NCBI RefSeq assembly: GCF_002443255.2 | Contig: NW_019211454.1 | Coordinates: 62,042,823-62,106,822 of the forward strand | DNA: 64,000 nt | Source: Varroa destructor | Lineage: Eukaryota > Arthropoda > Arachnida > Mesostigmata > Varroidae | Direction: 5' to 3' | Shown: piece after piece, positions 48,001 to 61,600 of the stretch | Layout of the letters: each line of letters opens with the position of its first letter | How positions within the stretch are numbered: the stretch's first letter is position 1 | Position numbers and translations under genes: made by a program | Notes under the pieces: generated by a model | The model's input: the letters and a program-made list of their open reading frames with translations, nothing else | Databases searched by the model: none | What the model was told of the DNA's origin: nothing

Positions 48001-51000
48001 CATAAACGCATAAAACATAGGGAAAAGCCACCTATCAAAGGCATGATCAATGAAGCATATGGCTATTGATTGAAATTGTTCAGATTGATTTAGACTCCCA
48101 AATAACAGCACTCATTTTCGTCGGATATACAGGTTGACATATGAAATGGTGCAGCAACTATTGCCACATCGGCCGAGTCCTAGTCAATGTTCTTTTCGCC
48201 TAATATAATAATAACAACAACAATAATTATCCGAATTAAATCATTCTACCATATTCTGCTAGGCGAGTTCTACCGAATCGTCTGTTTGTTTCAGTGAATG
48301 AGGGTTGCGTGGTGAAATCACGAAAGCGCGCATGAACAGGCTGACGCCCATCCACAGGAGGGAAGCTTTGTGTGTATTTTCATCCCATTTTATTCCTTTG
48401 TTTTTCTTTATTTTCATCCCTTGTACAATCCTAGCAGCCACCAGAATGTACTGGTATCTATGAGATTAGGTGAGAATTTCTCGTCGAGTTCAACGATCGC
48501 GTGAGTAACACTCGATTGATTTTGGGTGCTCGAGTCCAGGTGCACAAATTGTGTAAGTAAAGAAACTTTCTCATTTATCAGTCCAATGCATCTTAACCAT
48601 ATGTGAATATGGGCATCAAGATCATGAATGCCGGAAGCACAAACCGTTGTCCGTAATAGGCTTTGTTCTTTCTATACTGAGTACAGGGGTTATGATAATG
48701 GGGCAGTCACACCCAGTTCATCGAAGTATTCTTTCGTAGAGCGATTCGGCGAAAGGGTAAATTGAAACTTCCGATTGAGGTTAACGCTGTCTACACTGTA
48801 TAGGACTTACCGATAACCTTTCATGGGGATGCAGACTAAACCTAGCATCGTGAGATTATTGAGGTTGAAACCTTGCTATTAACTGCCTGCGAATATAAGC
48901 CAGATTCAACAACAGCTATTTCCTCTAATACCGCCCTTCCGAGTTTCATGTAGGGAACTTGCATTGAACATTGTTTTATCTATTCAATTCATTGGTATAA
49001 TTACTATTGCTCGATAAGAGAAAATGATGTTATGTTGGAAAATTCATAGACCAACAGAGATAGCTGATATATCATTCACGTAACGACGCAGAACACGGTG
49101 CTTGCGTCCGACGGACTGTTACTTTTACCGATGCACGATTTGATTTGGGTACAGTCAAATAACAGCCGGCAGTGAATAGAAGACCATGGCAAGTCAAGAT
49201 TTCTGCTGCAACGACCCACCGTCGTTGCTGTTGCTGAGACAAAATGAAAGACAATTTAGACGAACCTGCTAGATCGCCCGCAGCTGATCAAAAGGCTTGT
49301 CACATTGATACCTGCATGTCCTGGCTGAGTCCTATAGCTACAATGAATGTATTGATCCAACCACACATCAATGATGTGCAGACATGCGTACATCCACCGG
49401 TAGCTATCAGCAATGGAAGTTGGTATGATATTCTAGGAAAAACGGTAATTGTAGAGTCGTAAAGCTGTTGATTGAAATTGCTACCGATGCTGCTAACCCC
49501 AACAACAAGAAACGAGGCAGCGTTTCAAGGACGTGCCGGGAATCCAATAAAGTGTAATGTAGAATCTTCTTCCGACAAGCTAACTTCAGGGGCTATCAAA
49601 ATTAATTAACTAATTCAAATTAATTAAGCCCAGGGGCTGTTAAAATGCGAAGCAATAATAATGACAGTAAGGGGGGCGGCAACAACGATAACAACATCAA
49701 AAACAAACCTGATGTCGTTATCATCGAAACAATTATTTTTGTTTTCAGTTAACCATAACGTCTGATCCGAAGGTTAGCGGGGGCTAAAGTTACTGCTGCC
49801 TGATAAATTATCATTGTTGCGGCAAGCCAGCTCGGATCGAGCAAAACTAGCCAACGTCGAGGGAACCATGCTATGCTCCTTGAGAACTTTGGGAAATAGT
49901 AACTGAAAGACCTATTCAGACATCGGCCCCGAAACATAATGTCCATCAGATAACCTTGCTGATAATTATACGCCACATGCGCTATACTGGAACTCATTTC
50001 ACAGAACAGCGCCACATTCATGATATGTGTTTGTATATAATATCTTGATGTCCCAGTGCGCTAAATACGTGGAATCTACATCTTGATACATCACAGGATT
50101 AAGCACATTGAGTCACTCCTTAGGATGTCATATTGTTTTATAAAACGAGCATACAAGAACAACTGCAGAATTAAAGATCACTTTGGTTTCGGCACAAAGT
50201 TCGTGCAGCCTTTGCTTGCAATATGCTTCGGTGATTTTCTGCAACGGCCGAAAATCCTTTTAAACTATAAGGTCTTAACAGCTAACCGAACTTTTTTCAC
50301 AAACTAGAGGGTCGCCAGCCAAAGGGCCGCGGTATCTGGCGGCGGAGAAGCCCGTGTAATTCAAGCTATAGTAAGACCAATGATTAACAGTGGACCTACC
50401 TCTGTTCCATCTATGCTCGTGCGCAGCTTTTCCAAAGTAAAACATAGATTATAGCAAAGACTTAGTCTATGTAATTTTTGTCCGTGCAAGTGCGATTTGC
50501 TCGAAATGGAGTTAAAAGTGTCCTTAAAATTAATAGAAAAACTTCATGTGGATCTGCAACTATTGTTTTGCCTCGATTGGGTAGTAGCGGGTTTCGACTG
50601 GGAAGATCAAATTTTGTCTCTGACGATGAACTCTTGTTAACCGTCCCAAGCAGCTTTAATTGTGTTTAACTGAACTGAATGGAAAAGCTAAAATTTGTCT
50701 CTTTTTCAGTACTTAATTACGTACTCGACAAAACTTAATATAAGGTAATTTTGCACTTCTAACTAACGGCCTTCTGTCCTCGTTTTTCGCGGGCGCATCC
50801 AAAGAAGAGAAAATGTATACGAGTTTATCACACGTGTTTTTTTTTTTTTATTAGAAAATACGCAACTGACCAACAGAGCGTTCACATCCATTACACAACG
50901 GACGAACACGTCTCATTTACATATCTATGAAATAAACTGAATGATATACTTTTTATTTCTTCATTAGTTTGGCAATATGTTAATCTTGCGTTATTCCATG

Positions 51001-54000
51001 ATCTTTTACAAGCAGCCAAAAATAATAAACGTAATATAAAAAAAAAACATCGAACGTTCTATAATATAAACAACTTATTGAACGTATTGAATTGGCAACG
51101 GCCGCTTTCGTTCGCATATGACACCATCAAACCGCCCGGAACGGAATCGACAATGCATCATTCTTCAATAATGAAGATTTGTGATCGAAAAAGCTTAACG
51201 ATCGAATGCCTTAAATGTAACGGCTTAGCAAATTTGTAGAAAAAAAAAAACAGGGATAAATTGCTTCTACTGACTAGTGTGATTGTGTCGACACCGGCAA
51301 GGTAACTATTATTTCAAGGGTCCACCTACCCATTCAATAGGTGATCGGTTGAAAAGTGCATCTGGCTAGGGACAGAGTTCTAGGGACTCCGCTAGTAGGT
51401 CAGTCGTATAAAACTGCTAGGATACTATACGAGGACGACGTTGATTGGAAGGAGAAAATTCATCCTAGTCGTGAAAAGGATAACAATAAACCTGATGATC
51501 AATATTACCCATTCGCATTATCGGTGCCCTATAGTAGAGAATTAGATCAATACTCGTTAGACCAATAAAGATGTCACGAATGTTTGAAACGTTTAGTGTG
51601 GACACGACGCACGAGCGGACGAACACGTAATAACTGAAAATACGCTTGCGTAATCGATCTCTACGCGTCACTTCTTTTTTGCTTGCATACGAAGAATGAT
51701 GCGGAGCAATACGTAGTTTTAGTTTGTTTTACTTTTCCATACGCCTTTCTTCTTTCGATGAGGGACGTCTGTGAAGTTGCTGACACCGTACGTTCCGACG
51801 ACACGATAAGAAATAGCTGGTCGCAATGCGTGGCTTAAGGGCGGTAAGCTTTAATAACGACATTTTTTCGCGCTGTTCGACAAAGGCTACCATCCGGTCT
51901 ATTAGTTGGTTCGTGTTGTGTGCGAAGGCAGAAACGTTGCTGAACAGCACGTTTTTAAGTGATATTTTTGATGCCGCAATCGACGCTGAATTCACACGGC
52001 CGACACGCGTGCAGCCCAGCTGGAGCTGGTTATGTTGGATTAGTCAAGATACCGACAAAAATGAAGGCTAGCCGGCGTTGCGTTTGCACTTTGCCACCCC
52101 CCTCCCTTTCCGTCCCGCCTCGTCCCAAATCTCCCGCCCCCGGTTCAATTCGTGTCATTCTCCGCTACACTCTCCCCTTCCTCGTTGGCTTCCCAAGCTG
52201 TCTGAGCAGCAGTGGCATGATCGAAAAGTCGTGGTAATAGTTGTTCGTGACGACGCTGGTTGGCCTTGTTAGTGACCAGCTTCGTTGCTATTAGACGTTC
52301 TCATTGAAGAGAGACAGCCGAACCGGCAGCTGAAATCTGACAAAGCTTCGCAGCATTTTCGTTATTGTCGCCGTGACGCGAGCTTGTCATTTGGGTTTGG
52401 ATAGTTTTTGACGGGGACAACAACAATAAGGGTGGCAGGGAGCGGGAAATTGAAAAGCGATTATGCTGCTGTCTGCTCTGCGCAAAAAAACCAAACGGAA
52501 GCGGACCCGCTGATAGCGATTCGCTCTGAACTACTGCTTCTGCTGCACGATCAGCACGTAGTTTCGTTTAATGTACTGTAGCAGGGCCTATAAATGTCAC
52601 GGATGCCCTTACACTCTATTCTGTTCCTTGTAGATAAATTTGTTCGTGCCATTGTGGGTGTCCGAGAATAGTCTTAAGAAAGTGAGCAACGACAACAATA
52701 GTAACTATAAAAACAACACTTGTTGATGTGTAACAATGTTACCTAAAATAGTACACATCAGATCTTCCACCGCTGATAAGCAACACTTTTTCTTGATAAA
52801 CAGTTATCAGGTTCCAACAAACGGCGCGTGACCAATTTGAAGCTCATTCCTGTCCAACCTTTTCGTACCACGCTCCGAAAAATGATTGCACCATTTTAGC
52901 TTCCAAGTAGCTCTTCTTCGGTGACTGGTTTGTAGGGACACTAGGATACCGAAACTAAATGAAAAAATACCGAATACATCAATACATCCTACAAATTCAA
53001 CATGGCTAGCCAACGAAGACTTCGCAATGCCGAGAGGAAAAAATGCTGTGATAAAAATAACAATAAGGTGCGGGTGCACTCAGCGTCAAATTCAGGCTGT
53101 TGCTATTCTATTAAAGCGGTTGTATCAGAAGTAGATTTTGTCATATCCTTTCATTTACTTCAACGTTACTTAGCCTATAGAGGAAGGACATTTTTCCATA
53201 AGCACATCTATCCTGCATAACGCATGATGTTCATTCGACTAGGCATCCGCTGGCCTTGCAATAATTTGAAAGCGACGGCCCATTATTCTTTTTTGGTTCC
53301 TTTCTTTAACGCGTACCGATTTTATTGACTAGTAGTGTTTGAATAGAAGTGTCACCCCGAAGGTCTGTGCTTCGAAAAAACAGCAGAGGCACAATGATTA
53401 AGCAACTTAGCAGGTCTCACATTATTCTTGGTAACTTTTTGCGTGACATGAAATAAAACGCTGATAGTCTAAAGGCATGGATAGCATTGGGTTCTCATTT
53501 TATTAATAAAAGAGCAACAATCGGTGATAATGCCTCCCACCAGTGTATAACGCCATCACTCTCAAGAGCGTTTCGTATTAGCGAAATTAGCTCGTTTCAT
53601 ACGTGGTCCCGAAAGTCTAATGCGCAGTAAGGGTCACTTGAGTAACAGATTTAAACGAAGATCTGTAAAAAGCAAAAAGTATATGATGCTACAGGTTTTC
53701 TCTACGGTTTCTTCTAATAGAATATTTTCCGTCGCCATAAACATTATGATCGGAACTATCACCGGATGAAGCGAAATATTGTCACGGTTCGACCAAGTCC
53801 TTTCTCACGATCTGCGGCGCCAGATCAAGAAAAATGTTTCAGGAGTTCTGAAGCTCGAAAACGGTTAAGGCAATTAAGGCCACGTCCTGCTGAATGACCA
53901 CGTGATGATAACCCGTACTTCCTGCTACTTTGTTCAGTACGAGCACACCCCTGTGCCGCGGACGCCGCAACCCAGTAAACTCCAATGAGAGGTGCATCAA

Positions 54001-56198
54001 TGGGAAGACGCACAACCCTAATGGCGAAGTTACGTATAATTATGAAATGATGACGGTATCAGATGGGTAATCCACATAACACCACCTTGATGCTAGTATA
54101 AAATTGCAACTTCAGGCTGGGCGCCCATCAAGCCATTTCGGCCAAAAACGGCCTACCATCTTCAATCATCTGTTTCATCGTTCCTCGTGTAGATATCCAC
54201 GAAGGCTTCACACGCACACGTAAACCCTGAACGTAACAACTCCATTTTCGCACAATACGTATGTGCAGCAAGCGACTTTTCCTCGATATAATCTAAGGAA
54301 TACTGCCACATTTCTGCATTTATCTGTATCACTACATATGCACGTGTCCACTTGCTTGCGCACTAGATCCGTTCCTCGACGCTTCTCGTATAAACCGTTG
54401 TCAAAATTGGTTAGACTGACACTCACATTGTTGCACTCAGGGTTCTAACCCAGCCGTAGTGCTTAGATAAGACAAGAACATGGCAGCAGATCCGCTACCG
54501 CTGCATGTCCCTGTCTTCTCCGACGACGTAAATCGCTATTACAATGCCAATATTGCTGTTGGGGTTGCTGTTATTGTTATGCGGTTATAGTTATGGAATA
54601 TTCAGATGCTAGATGGTGTGTCCTGGCAGCGACATGAGGGACGATTAATTCCGCTCGGTTGGCTGGATCATCTCGCTGAAACTGCTTACGTTTTGCGTGG
54701 CAGATAGAAAAAAAATATGGGTCTACTTCTCTAATCGCCGCTATTTCCTTCGGCTCTTGCATCTTTTCACTGCGGGCAACAGCACCTTTTTTACCGTATA
54801 CGATTGTCTGTGCTGGAGCATTTCATCGTATTGGTTGTGCCCACAAAACGCAGGTTGAAGCGAGCGTACGCACCGGTGCAACGACAGAGTGACAGACAGC
54901 GCATCAGCAGTCACTACATAGGCTGTGTTATCACTTTGCCTTGCTTGGATCGCTTCTCCATAGGAAAAGTTCTGCTATGCAGTTATTGCTACTGGCGTAT
55001 TCCCCGTTCTCACTGCAAATGACTCCAAGTGAAGCGAATGACTTAGATGCGCCAGTTGCCGCCGCCGCCGCCGCAGCGACCGCTACCGCCACCATTTCAA
55101 CTTCAAGTTGCACTTTACCGATCACAGTAACGACAACTTACTTATATATCGCTGCTGTTCGCCCCCCGACGTTAAACAGCGGTAGCAGAATGAGCTACTG
55201 CGGAACCTATCTCAGTAGCGCAGCTCAGCAGCGGCACCGTATTTACGCTCGTTTTCGTCATTGTTATCGTCCTCTTCTTTGACGACGAATGAGAACAAGA
55301 GGGAGGCGAGAGTCAACTAAAAGACAGCGTCGTGGTGAAGAACTTGCGCACTCCTAACTGTCACCAACTGATATTGATTGCCACTATAAGCGGCAATCGT
55401 CACGAATTGTGACTGCGGTTTGATATGAAACGGGTGAAAACAGCAGCAAAAATGGCAACAACGGCCGCAGTAACGGTGGCAGCCAACCGGCAGCAACTTG
55501 TCACTCCGCGGCTTTTCCACTTCGAGACTTCGTCCGACCAACAACAGCAGCCCCAAACGACGATCGCCGAGCGATTACGAGGCGTAGAGCTATGACCATA
55601 TGAGTCCTGGCCGCCCCAATTCGATGTCAACCCAATTCACTCGGTGCGCGTTCTGGGTCACTTTTCGCTTTGCGTTGTTAGCCGCTACCCCGTTATTACG
55701 TCGACCACCGGCTCATCCCGTTCTGTGTTCTTTCGTCTGATGGCTCATAGAACTGCATTATGATCACTAAACAATAACAATGATGATGATGATGCTTATT
55801 AATATTTCGCTATTATATTCTGTCTTCTCGTCAACCTCTCGTTGGCGTATTACCATCACATGGCTTCTACTACTACCTATGCTATTACGTCACAACTGCC
55901 CGACCACCGGGCACGACTTTACCACAACTGACGGTAAGGTTACCACTGCCGCCGCAGAAGCTTCGTTTTACTAAGATACGAATCTGCCAAAGCTGTCGAA
56001 TGCTAGAAAACGGCTAACGTCGTGGCGTTAAAGCCAGTTGGATAACGCTAAGCTATTTGCACTGGGAAGTAGAAACGATTAGTATATCAATAGCAAACGG
56101 AGAAAGTGGAGGAGGCATGAGGCGCTCTGAAGAAAGAGAACGAATGCCAGCTTAATGCAGTTTTAATCTTTACATATGTGCACAGATATAAGTACACG

Positions 56199-56202
<4 letters not shown>
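45076..56202. other. No recognisable gene
   Basis: Mostly AT-rich DNA with scattered short ORFs that lack homology and splice context. Small features: ATT-type runs at 46390-46420, a near-duplicate of AAATTAATTAA at 49609-49627, a pyrimidine-rich tract at 52085-52190, a GCC/GCA patch at about 55061-55095 and a TGA/ATG triplet run at 55781-55794. No tRNA, transposase or polymerase motif was recognised. Confidence 0.5.

Positions 56203-56236
<34 letters not shown>
56203..56236. repeat. TA dinucleotide microsatellite
   Basis: Seventeen uninterrupted TA units, flanked by imperfect TATG and TACA repeats. Confidence 0.97.
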
Positions 56237-56238
<2 letters not shown>

Positions 56239-58364
56239 AGCGCATATAATAGGGGCAACATAGATAAATTGATGACAAAATCGGCCGCGAAAATGTAAAG
56301 GGAATGTAATATTCGGCTCCCATACGTCTCATAGGACACACTAAGATGCCAATGTCAAACAATGAGGTCATGGAATATATACAACATAATCTAAAAGCTA
56401 ACCTCTAGCAAGTACCACGAGCAGATTACATTGAAATCACTATAGCCTGACAAACAAGCGTTAAGTATAGGTAAGACAGGTCATAAAAACACTGTCTTCA
56501 CTGTTCAACTTCAGGATTAGGACACTGCAAAGCCTAAATAAGCTTGGGACTAAACTGCCGTCGTAGCAGCTCTATATATGTCCGGTTAATACTAGCCCGT
56601 TATGTCAATACAGTATATAAACTATAACATTCTAACACTTCTGTTCTATCTTAATAGATCTTAACGAAGTAATATCATTGATAAAAATGCAACGAGAATT
56701 TAGCACGCGAATTTCCGCGCATGGAAATGGGTTATTCCTTCGTGCCCCAGTGCCCTTCTGCGTTCATGGTCAACCGTGGCATAGTGCATATACAGGAAGC
56801 TAACGGTTACCTTAAACTAGACGTCAGTTGTCTGTGAAGCAGATCTGGTTCGAAATCGTATTGGCAATGAACAAAATGGTAACCTCAAAAGCAAAAGATT
56901 GGTATCGCGCGGCAGTGTGCGCAAACGTTTCGGGAAAGTCTCTGACGTGAATGCAGATCCGTCACAGGATTCAGGACATACGTCGAAAGACAGTTGAACA
57001 GTGTCTATTTCGTCAAGGATAACTGGTTAATAGCGCGCCACACAATGCGTTCAACGTCGGCCTTTTGCTCATGCCAGGCACATCATCTTCACGTTCCCTC
57101 TAGAGTCCGCTGCAACTTCGCAAAACTAATTCACCTCCCAGTCTCTTCACAACAGGCTACACCATTCGACTAGATTTTACTTGATGACGACTAGCAGGTA
57201 ACTAGGAGCTAGTAATCCATTAGATGGGCGTTCACGGTGTATGTATAATAGTGTAAGCAATAGTGAAGACCCATGGACAAAATAATCCACACTGTGTAAA
57301 CGTTCAGCATCGGTGATACGTGATAGACAGACGATCTCACTAATGCATCGCTCACTTTTAGCTTTGCAATTGTTACGGCAACAGTACCAGCCAGGACAAC
57401 AGCAGAGACCTCTAGCGACAGCGACAGTAGATCTAAGTTACCAGCAGAATAAACGTTTCAATCTATGCGCTACTCTTAGTAATAAAACACTAATAATAAC
57501 AACAGCCGCATACAACGCCAAATATAAATAACAATAATGTATATTTCGCGACTGTGTGTGTGTGTGTGTTCCGACGAGTCTGCGGCCTGAGACATCGAGC
57601 GTCCGCCCTGAGTCGCAACTTTCTATCTTTATAGCAGCATCTGTAGCTACGATAATACGCGATATCTACCTAAATTAGAAATTGAGTACATAGACTGAAT
57701 AGATAGATATCAGACATATCATTGATTGCTATGGTATCTAGACGGGAATAGACACTCCGCCTCGACGGTGCAGAAGACACACTCTAGCCTAATGCTGCGG
57801 CTAAATAGAGCAACGGAAAACGCGACGTTGGTGGATACCGCAAGGTTTCAGGGGCTGTATTATCAGGTAATGTGTAGAATGATATTGAAAGAGAGCATAC
57901 TGATCGGAAGACTAGCTAGTTACTTGAATTAGTAATTTAATTTTACTGATCTGTAAGCTAGATTTCAGTGTTAGATATTTCACAATGCTTTCAGACGAGC
58001 ATAAACGCTCTTTTACAGTAGAAATATAATCATCGCACAAGTGATTTGTTGAAAATCAGGAAAAAACTCTAATATAGTAATCATTGTTTGACAGTACATG
58101 TGAATACAGGCCAACGTGGATGTAAACGATGGGACGATTGAACGTACGTCAGCGTAGTCGTCATCAATCCCACTGTGGATCAATCAGGTATCAAGAAGAC
58201 GATATCTCTTCGTAGTGATTTTTGCTTTTACCACTGTATTTGATTCGTTCATTAATAAAGCAAGACGTCTACGTTTTCCACTTCCAGCGTCTGCTCGTTG
58301 CGGGCGTGGGTGTATTTTAACTTTTGTGGAAGCGTACCAATAATACGAAAAAGGGTTAGTTTGT
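56237..58364. other. No recognisable gene
   Basis: Non-coding by inspection; includes a GT run at 57553-57569. The plus-strand ORF at 57313-57531 is Gln/Leu-rich but unrecognised. Confidence 0.5.
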
Positions 58365-58667
58365 TTAAACAACATAAACTGCAAGAGTACGATAAGAACA
58401 AAAGATGCGGTCATCGTCAGTACATTGGTATCTCGCGACGATGTTAATAACAAGCATTATAATTGGTTTTTCGTTATGAATACTAGCGCTACTAAGATGA
58501 ATATTACAAGGTTGTTGTTGTAAGCGGAACTGCGACCGTCTTGCAAATTGTTGTTGCATCCTAACAGCTAGAACATGTCTAGTTGGCACTTGTCCCGTTT
58601 GTTCAATGGCAACAAATGCCACTAAAGTTCCATCGCGCACTAAGTCGGACGCGTCGGCGGACAACTG
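58365..58667 (-). CDS. Weak candidate exon, unknown protein
   Basis: Acceptor CCATAGTTCTTTCAG| at 58668 opens a 101-codon frame to TAA at 58365. The first half is protein-like (SADASDLVRDGTLVAFVAIE, later VLAVRMQQQFARRSQFR), the second half less so, so a donor inside the frame is possible (for example GTAATA near 58508). No family recognised and no partner exon found. Confidence 0.2.
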   Translation of the reverse strand, partial: QLSADASDLVRDGTLVAFVAIEQTGQVPTRHVLAVRMQQQFARRSQFRLQQQPCNIHLSSASIHNEKPIIMLVINIVARYQCTDDDRIFCSYRTLAVYVV

Positions 58668-61600
58668 CTGAAAGAACTATGGAAATACGTAGCATCGCCG
58701 TTTTGTTCGCTTTTAACAATTAGCAACAAGCTGATAGAGCAAGAGCCGGCCAAGTCCCTGGGTAGGAAATGGGTCAAAGTGCAGAACAATAACAAAATGG
58801 ACAACATCGAGCGCATCTAACTACACCGATAAGCCCTCTTACACTTTAGACATTTTACGTTCCATGCGGTTCGGTAAGTTAACTGTACGGCTAATGAAGT
58901 CTGACAGTCAACGTCGACAGACAACTTATATGAACTTACTGTTCTATGATATATAATAGAATGTGTAATGTAAAACCGTGCACAGGTTGCTTAAAGGAGC
59001 GCGGACGTAGTTTTGCATGGTGCAGTCAATTAAAAAAAAACTCGTTTCTGAACAACACATAGTCGAATTGATATCGGTAGACCAGAAACACTAAACGCGT
59101 CAAACACTACTTCGGAGCGTCCATTGTGAAAACGGACAGGTTAAGCCTTAACCTCTATGTAGGCTAGCCTTTAAATTTCTAAGTAGGGCTGCCATAAGGG
59201 GCTTTCCTGTACTCACTTAAGATTTCTCCAACAAACCTATGAAGCAGCGTCCGCAGTTACCGTAGCTCTTATTTCTTCTCACCTTGCTTAATAAACCCTA
59301 CGCTAATAATAATAATAAACTTACGCTAACATTCGTACAGGAGACGGCCAGCGTGTTTGTCGTTCACACGTACGGTAAAAGCTTGAACAGAGTTCGGTAT
59401 TAGTCACGCAGAATGGTAACTCCTAAGTTCCTATCAACGCTACAGGATAAATTAAAGGCTGTAGAAATATGTCGACGTGGTGATTGTAGCAAAACTCGAA
59501 CTAGTACGACGCAAACAATGCTTTGCCTACACGCACTTAGGGAAAAACAAAAGGTCATTTGGCTTCATGCGTTACAGTCTTGCATCAGCAAAGATAGTGG
59601 TGTCGAAAATTTTTTTGGATGCTAGGAGCCCCAGGTACGCGATATCAAGGAATCGTATGCGTCCTCGTCTTTTCGACCCACTATCACGCAGGGCCTCGAT
59701 CCTTGTATCTGACTGTCCTTTACTTTCATAATGGTTTAGTGTTAATCTTCCAGCAAAACTTAACTACTGACCGATGTTCCACAACGTAAAAGGCAACTTT
59801 TACTATATGCAGATAGACAAACGATACGGACTACATATCAGGACATAGCAGCTTCTTGACGGCTGCTAAATGCAGTATGCAGAGCAAACGGACGCGGGTA
59901 CCCCCCCCCCCCGCCCCGCACGTGTGTGATGCACGTGGCCGAATAAGATAATCTCGTCGACGTATTTAGTAACGTATATGTGTGTGTGTATATATGCCGG
60001 ATGGTGTTGCTAAGCGATTGCCTACTGATATTCCGTCAAATTAAGATACAACGCCGCACACGTTTCTTGAAAACGCAGCCTCATCTACCCTTGCGAATTC
60101 ATCTACCATCATAATACTACCGCACAATACTATCACCTATGGGAACAGCTTTAGTGGTGGAAGCGATAATAAAAACATCAGTCATGTAATCGTTTTTCCC
60201 TGGTGCTGGCCGCGGTCACGTCTGCTGGTCAGAGCGCAACTAAAAGTCGCATAAGAATCACGAGAATTGTCATGTTATCTGTCAGATATCGCTACTTTTC
60301 GATCGTTTTGTCGTGTATACGTTCGAGCTCCGCTGATGTCTGATCCGGAAGTTCATTTCGGGTCGATCGCTTGTCTCTGTCTTGCCGTACCTTTCTCCCT
60401 TTCCTGTATCCGAAATCGCCAATGAAACGCTGTTGGGTATCTCTATGACGGGACGACTCTGCTCGACGACTTTGAGCCATCGCAGGCATAACTGGATACG
60501 CATATCTTGTACAGCTTCTTGAAAAAGTTTGCAGATCAAGAAACGTGTGTCATATGGACAGAGCTGACGGCGTCTCTCCGCATATAACGTTCCACCTATG
60601 CATTTACGAAATGACACATAGACGGAACCCGATGTCCGATTTCTCTTCTTCGGCGTCGACATCAGAATAAACATAACTACGTGCGCATCTTTCTGCGTCA
60701 TGTTTGCTATTTAATGATTCGCTTCGGGGTCGTTTCGTATCATCTTCTCCTAATCGTGCGTAGTCGTGTGAAGAATGCTTTACACGCAAGACAACGCAGG
60801 CTATTCTTCTGCTGCTGTTCATGTGTTCACCGATGAATATTGCCGCCATTTGTGCAATCACACAGGCCACCGCTGTTGCTGCTACTGCAGTTGTTAGCCT
60901 CCTTGTCCGACAGATGGCCGATTACCTAGTTACTTCGGTTTGTTTCTCGCCGGTCGCCAAATGGGGCAAAGCGTTAACCAGCGCGTCCATCAAAAAGCAA
61001 CTGCAAACGTCAAGGGACAATGGCTAAATGGACAATGCGCTGCAATTGTACTGGTGTTCTATTGGTACTATCTCCTCACTGACATAAGCGCCGATGCTAC
61101 TGCCGAAGGCGGTTGCGAGAATCAAGAAGCTTCTGTTCATCAACAGATGAAAGATTCCTTTAAACCGCTTCCTCTTTTCGTTAAGTCGATGTGTCCGTCT
61201 GTCGGTATTTGTGCGTAAGTACCGGTTGTATGGAAAGTCTCGTCTCTATATCCGTGTGGTCAACTATAGCGTCCCAACAGGTTGTCCTCCCCTTCTATGA
61301 GAACTGATGACCCTTTGGGTCTCGAAAAATCGTTAAATGAGAGCTACTTATTGCCCGTTGTGCCGACAGGATAGGACGACCCAAGTCGTGTACCCTCAAT
61401 TCTTTAGTTCGCCTTTTTCCCCGCCCGCCTCGTGTATTCACCCGTGCGCAAACACGCAGATATAGACGAATATAACATCGAATACAGTAACGGCAAAAGA
61501 AGCAGCGTGAAGATCGCAAACAGACACAACAACCGGCACACGTTTTTTGTTGTTATGATTATTGTTGATTGTTGTCAAAATATTAGCTTTGTATTTACAA

